From contig NZ_BMHE01000026.1 of NCBI RefSeq assembly GCF_014640555.1, positions 1 to 64,000 of the forward strand: DNA of 64,000 nt. The letters are read 5' to 3'. The position numbers and the translations under genes are program-made. This DNA is from Paenibacillus marchantiophytorum. Its GTDB lineage: Bacteria > Bacillota > Bacilli > Paenibacillales > NBRC-103111. Below the pieces are notes generated by a model. It made no database searches. It worked only from the letters and a program-made list of their open reading frames with translations, and was not told the origin of the DNA. How positions within the stretch are numbered: the stretch's first letter is position 1; each line of letters begins with the position of its first letter. Below are positions 15,807 to 24,975 of this stretch, piece by piece.

Positions 15807-17124
15807 CGGCAAGCCGCTTCCTATATTCCGAAGGCTGCAGTCCGGTTACTTTTTTAAATATTTTGCTAAAATATTCTCCGTCCCCATATCCCACCTGCAA
15901 GGCGATATCGAACAGCTTTAGCTCCCTGTTTACCAAAAGCTCTTTAGCCCGATCAATTCGATATTCCGACAGGAAATGCTTGATCGTCATGTCGGTACCT
16001 TCTTTAAAAACGAAACATAAGTGGGGGACTGTCACACCCACAAACTCGCTGATTTCGTTCAGGGACAGCTGGCGATTCCGGTAGTTTCGCTCAATGTAAA
16101 GCGTCACATGACGGATGATCGAGTTACCTTTGCGAGCTTCCAAATAATCAAAAAGCACATCGAGTTCATCGTTCAGGAGTTGATCTAGGTCGTCCAATGT
16201 CTGACAAGCGTACAATCGCTCTGCGTATTTAATTACAGAAGCCTCCTGTTTAAAGGAAGGAATACCGCTTTCTTTGCCGACTTGTTGAACCATTTGATAG
16301 AGCTGTAAATAAATTCCTTTGGTAAAAGTCACAGATGTATCCGGATATTTCCGAATGTCATTCATCAAATTTGCCAGCCAGTTCTTTGCCTTAGGGGCTC
16401 CATCTTGACGGACCCATCGATGAACTTTATCCTCGAAGGAAACATCTTTCTCCGAACGAGAGATCAAATGGATGACGACATGAAAATCGTCTTTCATCAT
16501 GATAAAACAATTGAAACCTGCCGTCTGTGCAGCCGATTCAAGCTTGTGCAGAAGGCTCTCGGGCTGCTCAATAGGGTGATGCCATTTGAGAATGGAGGAC
16601 AAACAGGAATTGGATTCACACAACTGCGACCCGATTAAAGGGAATAATCGTGCCAGCTTGTCTGCCTGATAGTGGGGAGAACAAAGCAGTGCGGCTATTT
16701 CCCGTTTAATTAGAGGTATGCTCTCTTCCTCGCCCATGTCGGTTTGCCGGTCTTTCTTGATCATGCTGGAAGCGTTGAGGATAGCTTTGCCCAGTTCGTC
16801 TGGATGGATGGGCTTTTCTACATAATCAACGGCTTGCATGGAAATAGCGGCTTTCAGGTACTCTTTGTCCGAGAAGCCGCTCATAAAGATGATGCAAACT
16901 TTCGGACAAAACATCCGAATGCAGCGCGCTGCTTCAATTCCGTCCATACGGGGCATTCGAATATCGGTCAGCAGGATGTCGGGGCGGAACAGTTCGGCGA
17001 TCCGAACGGCATCACGGCCATCATCTGCCTGCTTCACTTCATCGATACCGTATTGTTGCCAGTCGGTCTTCATCAGTATCCCTTTGCGAATCAATTGTTC
17101 GTCATCCACAAGCAAAAGCTTCAT
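15799..17124 (-). CDS. YesN-type response regulator with AraC DNA-binding domain
   Basis: A 441-residue protein. Residues 1-~120 form a receiver domain (LLLVDDEQ, phosphoacceptor D54 in LLTDIRMP, Lys in VEKPIHP). Residues ~335-441 are a double HTH of AraC type (LSLNEISEFVGVTVPHLCFV, then KVTGLQPSEYRKRL). The reading frame is intact although its partner kinase is frameshifted, so it may now be unphosphorylated or cross-regulated. Its minus-strand promoter may use TATAAT at 17163-17168 (complement). It was probably the activator of the lost permease operon. Confidence 0.9.
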   Translation of the reverse strand: MKLLLVDDEQLIRKGILMKTDWQQYGIDEVKQADDGRDAVRIAELFRPDILLTDIRMPRMDGIEAARCIRMFCPKVCIIFMSGFSDKEYLKAAISMQAVDYVEKPIHPDELGKAILNASSMIKKDRQTDMGEEESIPLIKREIAALLCSPHYQADKLARLFPLIGSQLCESNSCLSSILKWHHPIEQPESLLHKLESAAQTAGFNCFIMMKDDFHVVIHLISRSEKDVSFEDKVHRWVRQDGAPKAKNWLANLMNDIRKYPDTSVTFTKGIYLQLYQMVQQVGKESGIPSFKQEASVIKYAERLYACQTLDDLDQLLNDELDVLFDYLEARKGNSIIRHVTLYIERNYRNRQLSLNEISEFVGVTVPHLCFVFKEGTDMTIKHFLSEYRIDRAKELLVNRELKLFDIALQVGYGDGEYFSKIFKKVTGLQPSEYRKRLADV

Positions 17125-17194
17125 GAAGATCCCCCTTACGGTACACCATAGTTGATAATTTCATTATAATAGGATTCTTGCGAATGCAACACGG

Positions 17195-17234
17195 AATCTT
17201 AATTCAAGACATGAAATCGAAAAATTGAGGGGGT
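17195..17234 (+). promoter_or_regulatory. Second copy of the 39-bp operator-like element
   Basis: Core GACATGAAATCGAAAAATTG; 34 of 39 positions match the copy at 13904. It lies in the divergent region between the two response systems. No -10 box sits at the spacing seen at 13904, so it may act on the minus-strand regulator gene or be a leftover. Confidence 0.5.
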
Positions 17235-17249
17235 TTTATAACTTACATG

Positions 17250-17314
17250 GTCGAAATCGTACAAGCAAGAAGTCAAAAACGGAGTAGTGATTTTCCTGTC
17301 CAATCACTATGATA
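17250..17314 (+). promoter_or_regulatory. 42-bp operator copy 1 and promoter of the kinase/regulator operon
   Basis: The operator spans 17250-17291 and contains GTACAAGCAAGAAGTC and AAAAACGGAGTAGTGA. TATGAT at 17309-17314 lies 39 bases after the GAAGTC core, the same spacing as in copies 2 and 3. The position next to -35 suits activation by an AraC-type response regulator. Confidence 0.72.
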
Positions 17315-17341
17315 AATATATTATTCTTGTTAACAGGCGAA

Positions 17342-17367
17342 GCCAGCAGATTGCTGGCTTTTTTTAT
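17342..17367 (+). terminator. Terminator-like hairpin in the leader of the kinase operon
   Basis: AGCCAGCA (17342-17349) and TGCTGGCT (17353-17360) around a GAT loop, followed by seven T. It sits between the operator promoter and the kinase start at 17421, so transcripts from that promoter would meet it after roughly 45 bases. Confidence 0.75.
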
Positions 17368-17420
17368 TCGCATAATCCGTCAATAATGAGTAGAGAACAA
17401 TATGAACAGGGGGAGCATGC

Positions 17421-19172
17421 ATGACAAGCCGTTTTTTCCGAATTCCCTTCAATTCCATTCGTTTCAAACTGATCGTCGGCGTGGTGCTGATTACAGTTCC
17501 GCTGAGTTTGCTGCTCATTTATACCAACTATTATGCGATAGGCGTTGTTCGGAGCCAAGTGGCCGATTCCAACAAAAAAATGATGTCGTTGTATATGGGA
17601 CAAATCGACGAGCAATTACGGTTCGCCGAATCGTCTTTAATGGGCTTGACGATCGCCGAAGCCGACTTTACCGGTATTGAGAATAAAGTTTCGGAGAGCG
17701 ATCGCTACTTCGCTCTAAGAAGATTATCTAATCGAATTACTGAAAATATGTTGAATTTCAAATCGGTGGACGGCTTTTTTATTTATTCGGCTCCTAATCA
17801 ATATTACATGAATGCTTTCCGGGAAGTTACGAATTACTCGGAACGCGAATCGGTCAGAAACTTTATTGAGGATGAAACAGGGAAAGCAACGCCCAATTTA
17901 CCGATTAATAGCTGGTACGTGCAGGAAATCGGAGAAAAATATTATTTGTTGCGTACGATCAAGGTTAGCAATACGTATGTAGGTACTTGGATTTTATTCG
18001 ACAATTTAATGATGCCGCTAAACCTTATCGGATTAGGAGATAAAGGAGCAGCCTTATTTACAATGAATGATGGTGTGCCTTTGGTGAATGCGGAAATTGT
18101 TAAGAATAATCGGCTAGATGTCAATAAAAATCTGCAACACTATTATTTAACCGGAGACGATCACCGTTATTTGGTTGTCGGCGAAAAGTCGGCTGTGGGG
18201 AATTTCAACTTGATTGCCCTTATCCCAGATGAACAAATTCTGAAAAATCTACCGATCCTCCGAAACATTGTTAATTTCATTCTCGTAGGCGTTCTCATCT
18301 TATTGCCCGTCTGTTTGCTGCTTCTCCGAAAAACGGTGCTTCTTCCAATCAATCGCCTAATTTCGGCGATGAAAAGGATTAAGGACGGCAATTTGGATAT
18401 GCGGATTCAATCCTTTCGGACTTCGGATGAATTTCAGCTTGTCTATGAAACCTTTAATACTATGATGTCACAAATTCAAGAATTGCGGATCCATGTCTAT
18501 GAAGAGCAGATGAACAAGCAGAAGGCGGAGCTTCAGCATTTGCAGCTGCAAATCAATCCACATTTTTATTTGAATTCGCTTAATATTATGCACACGCTCG
18601 CGCGCGCCAAAAATTATGCGCTGATTGAAGAGATGGCGCTATGTTTGGTTGGGTATTTCCGCTATATGTTCCGAAGCAATTTGACTTTCGTCTCCGTACA
18701 AGAAGAATTACAGCATGTGCGCAATTATTTGCGTATTCAGGAGCTGCGTTTCCCTACTCATTTAAAGTGTACGATTCAGGTTCCTGACTATTTGCTGCGT
18801 ACCCCAATCCCGCCGCTTGTCGTTCAAACTTTTGTAGAAAATGCGATCAAGCATGCGGTAACGATGGACGAACCGGTTCTGTTGACGATCGACATGGAAC
18901 TTGACGATGCGGCTGCGGCCCCCACTCTCCAAATAACGATACAAGATACAGGGCCTGGTTTTTCGGAGGACGTGCTGGCGGAAATGCGCAGTGGAATCCA
19001 GATGACGAGTGCACAAGGTGAACATATCGGCATTTGGAATGTTCAACAAAGGCTGTTGCTATTGTACCAGAGCCGCGCTGACATCTCATTTGCCAATGTG
19101 GCTTCTGGTGGTGCAGTCATTGTCATTACACTGCCACTTACACCGGATGTAGGAAAAGGAGAGCGATTTTGA
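17421..19172 (+). CDS. YesM-type sensor histidine kinase
   Basis: A 583-residue membrane kinase. Helix 1 (~18-40, LIVGVVLITVPLSLLLIYTN), a ~260-residue extracellular sensor domain, helix 2 (ILVGVLILLPVCLLLL), HAMP linker (LLPINRLISAMKRIKDGNLD), phosphoacceptor region (LQINPHFYLNSLNIMHTLAR) and ATPase (VENAIKHAV, DTGPGF) occur in the family order. It overlaps the response regulator start by one base (TGATG). The neighbourhood of a binding protein and glycosidases suggests it senses an oligosaccharide, perhaps through the binding protein. Its own promoter carries operator copy 1. Confidence 0.92.
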   Translation: MTSRFFRIPFNSIRFKLIVGVVLITVPLSLLLIYTNYYAIGVVRSQVADSNKKMMSLYMGQIDEQLRFAESSLMGLTIAEADFTGIENKVSESDRYFALRRLSNRITENMLNFKSVDGFFIYSAPNQYYMNAFREVTNYSERESVRNFIEDETGKATPNLPINSWYVQEIGEKYYLLRTIKVSNTYVGTWILFDNLMMPLNLIGLGDKGAALFTMNDGVPLVNAEIVKNNRLDVNKNLQHYYLTGDDHRYLVVGEKSAVGNFNLIALIPDEQILKNLPILRNIVNFILVGVLILLPVCLLLLRKTVLLPINRLISAMKRIKDGNLDMRIQSFRTSDEFQLVYETFNTMMSQIQELRIHVYEEQMNKQKAELQHLQLQINPHFYLNSLNIMHTLARAKNYALIEEMALCLVGYFRYMFRSNLTFVSVQEELQHVRNYLRIQELRFPTHLKCTIQVPDYLLRTPIPPLVVQTFVENAIKHAVTMDEPVLLTIDMELDDAAAAPTLQITIQDTGPGFSEDVLAEMRSGIQMTSAQGEHIGIWNVQQRLLLLYQSRADISFANVASGGAVIVITLPLTPDVGKGERF

Positions 19173-20794
19173 TGCAACTGCTTATTGTAGACGATGAAAT
19201 TTTGTTCGTGGAAGGTCTTAAATCAGATTTGCGCTGGGAGACGTTCGGGGTTTCAACCGTCCATACGGCTTATAATATTAGGCAAGCGAAAGAAGTTTTT
19301 GAGAATTATCCCATCGATATGATGCTTTGTGACATTGAAATGCCGCAAGGCAGCGGCCTGGATCTCTTAATATGGGTACGGGAGCATTATCCAAAAACGG
19401 AATCGATATTCTTAACTTGTCATGCTGATTTTAAATTTGCGCAGCAAGCCATTCAGCTTGGTTGCTTTGATTATTTATTGAAACCAGTTACTCTTGCTCA
19501 GCTGGAAGAAGTGATTGTGAAAGCAGGGGACAAGATCAATAAAGAGAGCGAACTGCAGCAATACAGCCGTTACGGCCAATTTTGGGTCCAGCATCAACCG
19601 ATCCTGATAGAGCGGTTTTGGCTTGATATTTTGCATGAAACCATACCGTCAAATCTGGAAGCTATTCGAGCGTCTGCCGCGGAGCGCAATATCCCCTTTT
19701 CCGAAGAAATGAGGTTTTTGCCAGTTCTGATCAGCATACAACGTTATCATAAAGAGTTGAGTTTGCGAGATGAGAAGATTCTGGAATATGCCATACAAAA
19801 CAGCGCCGAAGAAATGATCGTTGAACAAAAAGAAAAGGGACAAGTTCTGTTGTTGGGCAGCCAAAATCTGCTTGCAATCGTGTCTTGGGATCAAGAAGCT
19901 GAACCGGAGATGGAGCGATTGAAACAAAAGTGCGAAGCTTTCATCTCTTCCTGCAGAAGCTTCTTCTATTGCGATATCTCTTGCTATATCGGGAATCGGG
20001 CGTTCGTACATGAACTCCCATCGATGGTTCACGAGCTGTCTCATCGCGAGAAAAGCAATGTTGCCTATAACAATACAATTTTCATGCTATCTGATAAAAA
20101 ACAATCCTCCAAGCAAGTTGCAATGCCTAATCTGCCTGTGTGGTCGGTCATGTTGAAGGAAGGTTCAATGTCGAAGGTTCTAGCGGAGGCTGAGCGATAT
20201 TTGGAGAGTATGATGCAGACAGGAGAACTGGATGCAAGGATATTGCATCAATTTCACCACGATTTCCTGCAAATGCTGTATCACGTCATTATGCTGAAAG
20301 GCATTCAAGCACGCGAGCTGTTAAGTGATGCTGTTTCGATTGAGCTTGCACCACGTGCTACCCGTTCTGTAACGGATACGATGGCATGGATCAAGCACAT
20401 CATGGAGAGATCTCTACAGTACGTGAAAACGATTGAGCAAACGCAGTCTGTTGCGGAACGTGTTAAAAATCATATTGCTCTTCATTTGAATGAACAAGAG
20501 CTTTCACGCGAGGAAATTGCTAATTATGTCTATTTGAATCCGGATTATTTGGATCGCATTTTCAAAAAAGAAACCGGTATTTCTGTTACTGAATATTTGG
20601 TTCAAGAGCGTATGGGAATGGCCAAGGAACTGTTGTCTAAAAGTGGCATGTCGATCAGCAGCATCGCCGCGCATGTGGGGTACTCGAATCTCGCACATTT
20701 CTCCAAACGATTCAAAAGTGTGACCGGTATGAACCCGAATGATTATCGACAGCATGGTCGGAATGGTACAAACGGAAAGTCGAAAACGGAGTAG
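19172..20794 (+). CDS. YesN-type response regulator with AraC DNA-binding domain
   Basis: A 540-residue protein starting at ATG 19172, overlapping the kinase stop. The receiver domain (1-~120) has VDDE, phosphoacceptor D54 in MLCDIEMP and Lys in LLKPVTLAQ. The C-terminal ~100 residues form the AraC double HTH (LSREEIANYVYLNPDYLDRI, then ISSIAAHVGYSNLAHFSKRF and VTGMNPNDYRQH). The last 14 codons and the stop overlap operator copy 2, which serves the downstream binding-protein gene. It is the best candidate for the protein that binds the three 42-bp operators. Confidence 0.92.
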   Translation: MQLLIVDDEILFVEGLKSDLRWETFGVSTVHTAYNIRQAKEVFENYPIDMMLCDIEMPQGSGLDLLIWVREHYPKTESIFLTCHADFKFAQQAIQLGCFDYLLKPVTLAQLEEVIVKAGDKINKESELQQYSRYGQFWVQHQPILIERFWLDILHETIPSNLEAIRASAAERNIPFSEEMRFLPVLISIQRYHKELSLRDEKILEYAIQNSAEEMIVEQKEKGQVLLLGSQNLLAIVSWDQEAEPEMERLKQKCEAFISSCRSFFYCDISCYIGNRAFVHELPSMVHELSHREKSNVAYNNTIFMLSDKKQSSKQVAMPNLPVWSVMLKEGSMSKVLAEAERYLESMMQTGELDARILHQFHHDFLQMLYHVIMLKGIQARELLSDAVSIELAPRATRSVTDTMAWIKHIMERSLQYVKTIEQTQSVAERVKNHIALHLNEQELSREEIANYVYLNPDYLDRIFKKETGISVTEYLVQERMGMAKELLSKSGMSISSIAAHVGYSNLAHFSKRFKSVTGMNPNDYRQHGRNGTNGKSKTE

Positions 20795-20820
20795 TGACAG
20801 TTTCGATGGGTACTTATAAT
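20756..20820 (+). promoter_or_regulatory. 42-bp operator copy 2 and promoter of the binding-protein operon
   Basis: The operator at 20756-20797 contains GTACAAACGGAAAGTCGAAA and ACGGAGTAGTGA and lies across the 3' coding end of the response regulator. TATAAT at 20815-20820 is 39 bases after the core. Confidence 0.72.
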
Positions 20821-20858
20821 GAAATTGTTCGGATAACAACACATAAAAGGAGTTAACC

Positions 20859-22364
20859 ATGAAGAAAAGATTGAGTTTCTTAAGTTCGATTGTCGCATTG
20901 ACGGTTATTGTTTCAGGTTGCGGTTCCGAGAATGATGCAGCAAGTCCCAAGAAGCAGGACGACAAGAAGACCGAAGCGCCATATGAGCTTACAGTGGCAT
21001 TCCCAGTTAAAGGTGCAATTCCGAAAGACATGCAGTTGGTGAATGACGAAATTAACAAGATTGCCAAAGAGAAAATCAACGCCACCGTGAAGCTCCTGCC
21101 AATCAGTTACAGTGCCTATGTGAATCAAATGAATTTGATGATGACCGGCGGTGAAAAGCTCGATTTAATGGTGGAATGGGGAGCGTTTTACTCCAGCTAT
21201 ATTGCCAAAGGACAATTGCTTGCACTTGATGATTTACTAAACAAATATGGCAAAGATGTTTCAGAATCATTAGGGCCTGTATTTCTAAATGCCCCGAAAG
21301 TGAAGGGTAAAATTTACGGCGTGCCGACCATTCGTGATTTAGCGCAAGATTACGGCTTTATCATGAGAAAAGACTTGGTGACCAAATACAACATAGATTT
21401 GAGTAAGGTGAAAAAATTGGACGATCTTGAAAGTGTGCTAAAGGTGCTCAAAGAGAACGAGCCAAGCATGGCTCCTATGACGAATAAGGTGACTAGTTCC
21501 CTATATGGTTCGTTTAGCACGAGAGATTCTTTGGGCGACGATTTAGGAGTGCTCCTGAATAATGGACAAGGCGAGTTGAAAGTCGTGAACTGGTACGAGA
21601 CTCCTGAATATGCCGACATGGTGAAACTCATGAGAAAATGGAACCAAGCGGGATACGCGATTAAAGATGTCGTGACAAACAAAGAAAGTGAAAACACCAT
21701 TATTAAAGCAGGTAAAGCAGCAGGGAATCTAACACATATGAAACCGGGCTTTGCTGAGCAGCAGTCCAAAATAATCGGTACTGAAATGACCGTGGTCAAA
21801 CTTGCTCCAGCTGCTGCGAATACAAGTACGGTAAATAGCGTGATGTGGGGAATTTCCCAAGGCTCCAAAAATCCCGAGAAAGCTATGCAATTCCTTAACC
21901 TGATGTACGCTAACAAAGAGATTGTCAACTTGTTTTCTTGGGGTATCGAAGGCAAGCATTATATCAAAAAGCAGGACGGTTTGATTAGCTACCCTACAGG
22001 AGTAGATGAGAATAATACAGGTTTCGCTTTGAACCAAGGGTTTATGTTCGGTAATTCGTTCCTTGCCGATATATGGGAAGGCAATGACAAGAATATATGG
22101 CAGGAAACGAAGAAGTTCAACGAGAGTGCAACAAGGTCGAAAGCGCTTGGGTTTACGTACGACAACACCCAGGTGAAGACAGAAGTTGCCGCAGTTTCCA
22201 ACGTCGTGAGTCAGTACCGATTGGGGCTGGAGGACGGAGCCTTCGATCCGGATAAAGAATTGCCTAAGTTCATTTCGGAGTTGAAAGCTGCCGGAATCGA
22301 CAAAATTATTGCCGAAAAGCAAAAACAGTTGGATGTGTGGGCCAAAGAAAATAACGTGAAATAA
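20859..22364 (+). CDS. Lpl-type sugar ABC transporter substrate-binding lipoprotein
   Basis: A 501-residue extracellular binding protein. The lipoprotein signal ends in a clean lipobox (ALTVIVSGC, Cys ~21). The mature part is family-1 solute-binding like (YELTVAFPVKGAIPKD near the start, then KLDLMVEWGAFYSSYIAKGQ). The length of about 500 is typical of LplA-type proteins. It belongs with the two permeases at 25933 and 26899, although they lie in a separate transcription unit with the same operator. No ATPase gene is present; a shared MsmX-type ATPase would serve. The ligand is unknown, with context favouring an amino-sugar oligosaccharide. Confidence 0.92.
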   Translation: MKKRLSFLSSIVALTVIVSGCGSENDAASPKKQDDKKTEAPYELTVAFPVKGAIPKDMQLVNDEINKIAKEKINATVKLLPISYSAYVNQMNLMMTGGEKLDLMVEWGAFYSSYIAKGQLLALDDLLNKYGKDVSESLGPVFLNAPKVKGKIYGVPTIRDLAQDYGFIMRKDLVTKYNIDLSKVKKLDDLESVLKVLKENEPSMAPMTNKVTSSLYGSFSTRDSLGDDLGVLLNNGQGELKVVNWYETPEYADMVKLMRKWNQAGYAIKDVVTNKESENTIIKAGKAAGNLTHMKPGFAEQQSKIIGTEMTVVKLAPAAANTSTVNSVMWGISQGSKNPEKAMQFLNLMYANKEIVNLFSWGIEGKHYIKKQDGLISYPTGVDENNTGFALNQGFMFGNSFLADIWEGNDKNIWQETKKFNESATRSKALGFTYDNTQVKTEVAAVSNVVSQYRLGLEDGAFDPDKELPKFISELKAAGIDKIIAEKQKQLDVWAKENNVK

Positions 22365-22395
22365 GTGAAATATCGGAGAAATTCAGGAGGGTAAT

Positions 22396-23181
22396 ATGGA
22401 AACAGCCTACAAGCAAAGAGTAGAAGAATTAGAGCGCAGAACGAACTTGCGTAATTTAGGTGGATATCACGCAACAGATGGAAGGATCATCAAGCACAAT
22501 TTACTGTTTCGTTCCGCAGAACTGGCGGAAATGAACGAAGAGGATATTGCTTACTTGCAAGACAATGGTTTGCGTTATATTTGCGATTTCCGTTCGGAAG
22601 GTGAACAAGTGGCAAAGCCGAACCCAGTCGTCGTTGGTGCGGAGAACATTCATATTTCTGTTCTGGGTGGTGTTGTCAATCCACAGGAAATGATTGCTGT
22701 GATTAAAAACATGGACATAGGCGAGTTCAAGGGAGATTGGCTGGAAAACGTTTATGTACAGTTCGTCTCTGATCCTATTGCTCAGGCTGCTTATCGTCGT
22801 TTTTTTGAGCTGGTGCTGCAGGCAGAAGGCAGTCCGCTGCTCTGGCACTGTGCAGCGGGTAAAGACCGAACGGGATTTGCTGGAGCCATCTTGCTGCTTG
22901 CACTAGAAGTGCCGATGGAAACCGTCATGGAGGATTTCTTAAGAAGCAACAATAACCGGAAAGAATCGATTGAGCACATGCTTAGCTCGATTCAAGAGAA
23001 GCTAGGAGATGACAACAAGCTTGCCAAGGTTAGAGAAATGATGGCTGTCAAACAGGAGTACTTGACTACAGCACTAAATGAAATCCAAAAGAACTATGGG
23101 ACGATGGAAACCTATATGGAAGAAGTGCTCGGCTTGACCTCCGAGGCGCGCGAGAAATTGAAAAGCTTTTATTTAGAGTAA
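22396..23181 (+). CDS. Tyrosine/serine protein phosphatase-like protein (Y_phosphatase3)
   Basis: A 261-residue cytoplasmic protein of the DSP/PTP superfamily branch with LRNLGGYHATDGRIIK near the start and a complete CX5R loop (HCAAGKDRTG) with general-acid candidates upstream. Relatives hydrolyse phosphotyrosine, phosphoinositides or small phosphate esters. It sits 31 bases after the binding protein and before the GH3 gene, clearly within the glycan operon. A phosphosugar phosphatase role or control of a kinase are both possible. Its presence in a sugar operon is unusual enough to note. Confidence 0.88.
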   Translation: METAYKQRVEELERRTNLRNLGGYHATDGRIIKHNLLFRSAELAEMNEEDIAYLQDNGLRYICDFRSEGEQVAKPNPVVVGAENIHISVLGGVVNPQEMIAVIKNMDIGEFKGDWLENVYVQFVSDPIAQAAYRRFFELVLQAEGSPLLWHCAAGKDRTGFAGAILLLALEVPMETVMEDFLRSNNNRKESIEHMLSSIQEKLGDDNKLAKVREMMAVKQEYLTTALNEIQKNYGTMETYMEEVLGLTSEAREKLKSFYLE

Positions 23182-23224
23182 AGGTGATATTAACCTATTT
23201 GTCATAAGAGAAGAGGGACGCTAT

Positions 23225-24925
23225 ATGGTTGATTTGCATGCAAAGCCTTTTCATCTAGATGATGATGGGATGGAGTGGGTTAAGAACACTTTGGCCTCCA
23301 TGGATCTTGCCGCCAAGGTGGGACAGCTGTTTTGTCCGATCGGATTCACCGATGACAAGGAGCATCTTGCGAAGCTGACGCAAAAGATGAGAATTGGCGG
23401 CATCCTGTACCGACCTGGTCCCGGGGAGAAAGTCCAGGAAACGCATCGCTATTTGCAGGAAACTTCGGAAATTCCGCTGCTTATTGCCGCCAATCTGGAA
23501 GCTGGGGGCAACGGATCCGCTGTAGATGGCACTTTTTTCGGCAAGCAATTACAAGTTGCAGCTACGGACAATACGGAGATGGCTCGCAGGCTCGGCGTTA
23601 TTGCTGCCCGGGAAGGGAGCGCTGTAGGCGTAAACTGGGCGTTCGCGCCAGTTGTGGATATCGACGTCAACTTCCGCAATCCAATCACCAATGTGAGAAC
23701 GTTTGGTTCCGACTCAGAGCGCGTTGCTCGCATGGGCAAAGCTTATACGACTGCGGTTCAGGAACATGGCGTCGCTGTTTCGATTAAGCATTTCCCAGGC
23801 GACGGCGTGGATGAGCGCGATCATCATTTGTTAACGTCGGTCAATTCGTTGTCGGTCGAAGAGTGGGACGCCACGTTCGGCAATGTGTATCAAGAATGCA
23901 TTGACGCCGGAGCCTTGAGCGTTATGGTCGGACATATTGCTCAGCCTGCTTACAGCAGGTACCTTCGTCCGGAGATCAAAGATACGGACATTATGCCTGC
24001 GACTTTGGCGCCCGAGCTGCTGAACGATCTGCTGCGAGGGAAGCTTGGATTCAATGGGCTTATTACGACGGATGCTACGCCTATGGCCGGTTTTATGATG
24101 GCGATGAAGCGGGAGACAGCCGTTCCGGCTTCGATTGCTGCAGGCTGTGATATGTTCTTGTTTAATAAGAGTATCGAGGAAGACTTTTTCTTCATGATGA
24201 AAGGGATCGAGACGGGCATCTTGACCGTGGAGCGGCTGGATGAAGCGGTGACACGCATTCTCGGTGTTAAAGCGTCGCTTGGTCTGCATAGGAAGAAGCG
24301 GGAAGGAACCCTTGTGCCGGGCGTAGAGGCGCTATCCGTTCTGAAATGCGCCGAACATATGAAATGGGCTGGGGAATGTGCGGATCAATCCGTTACGCTC
24401 GTGAAGGATACGCAGCAATTGCTGCCCATTAGCCCAGAGCGTCACAAGCGTATTCTACTCATATCACTCGGCGGCGAGGATGGCTTTTACAAAAGTACGA
24501 ACATCACACCTTACTTCATTTCCAAACTGGAAGCGGAGGGCTTCGAGATCAAGATATTTGATACGAAAAATTTCGATTTCAGAACGATGTTTGCTGGGGT
24601 GAAGGCGATGAGTGAGCAGCATGATGCTGCTATCTACTTCTCCAATTTTGAGACTCACAGCAACCAAACTACGGTCCGCATTAACTGGGCGCCTCCTTAT
24701 GGTCTAGATATGCCGTGGTTTATTCAGGAGCTGCCAACGATGTTCATTTCCATGGCTAACCCGTACCATCTGCTGGATGTACCGCGCATCCCAACGTTTA
24801 TTAATGCGTATTCAGCCAGCGAGCATGTCGTGGACGCGATTATTGAGAAGCTGCTGGGACGCTCCTCTTTCAAAGGGATTAACCCAGTAGATCCATTTTG
24901 CGGCTATTGGGATACACGTCTGTAA
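23225..24925 (+). CDS. GH3 beta-N-acetylhexosaminidase, NagZ-like
   Basis: A 566-residue family 3 glycosidase without signal peptide, so intracellular. The NagZ-type histidine motif is present (SIKHFPGDGVDERDHH), which supplies the His/Asp acid-base dyad of N-acetylhexosaminidases. The nucleophile Asp lies in LITTDATPMAGF. A C-terminal alpha/beta sandwich domain (~380-566) follows, as in two-domain NagZ enzymes of Bacilli. It probably cleaves terminal beta-GlcNAc/GalNAc from imported oligosaccharides. Position in the same operon as the binding protein supports that. Confidence 0.9.
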   Translation: MVDLHAKPFHLDDDGMEWVKNTLASMDLAAKVGQLFCPIGFTDDKEHLAKLTQKMRIGGILYRPGPGEKVQETHRYLQETSEIPLLIAANLEAGGNGSAVDGTFFGKQLQVAATDNTEMARRLGVIAAREGSAVGVNWAFAPVVDIDVNFRNPITNVRTFGSDSERVARMGKAYTTAVQEHGVAVSIKHFPGDGVDERDHHLLTSVNSLSVEEWDATFGNVYQECIDAGALSVMVGHIAQPAYSRYLRPEIKDTDIMPATLAPELLNDLLRGKLGFNGLITTDATPMAGFMMAMKRETAVPASIAAGCDMFLFNKSIEEDFFFMMKGIETGILTVERLDEAVTRILGVKASLGLHRKKREGTLVPGVEALSVLKCAEHMKWAGECADQSVTLVKDTQQLLPISPERHKRILLISLGGEDGFYKSTNITPYFISKLEAEGFEIKIFDTKNFDFRTMFAGVKAMSEQHDAAIYFSNFETHSNQTTVRINWAPPYGLDMPWFIQELPTMFISMANPYHLLDVPRIPTFINAYSASEHVVDAIIEKLLGRSSFKGINPVDPFCGYWDTRL

Positions 24926-24975
24926 GCAACTGTAAGCAATACATGCAAGCCGGACGATGAAAGGGGATTTCTACC

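Noticed and set aside
20504..21128. Minus-strand frames across the regulator/binding-protein junction
   Set aside because: Opposite to two strongly supported genes and to operator copy 2.
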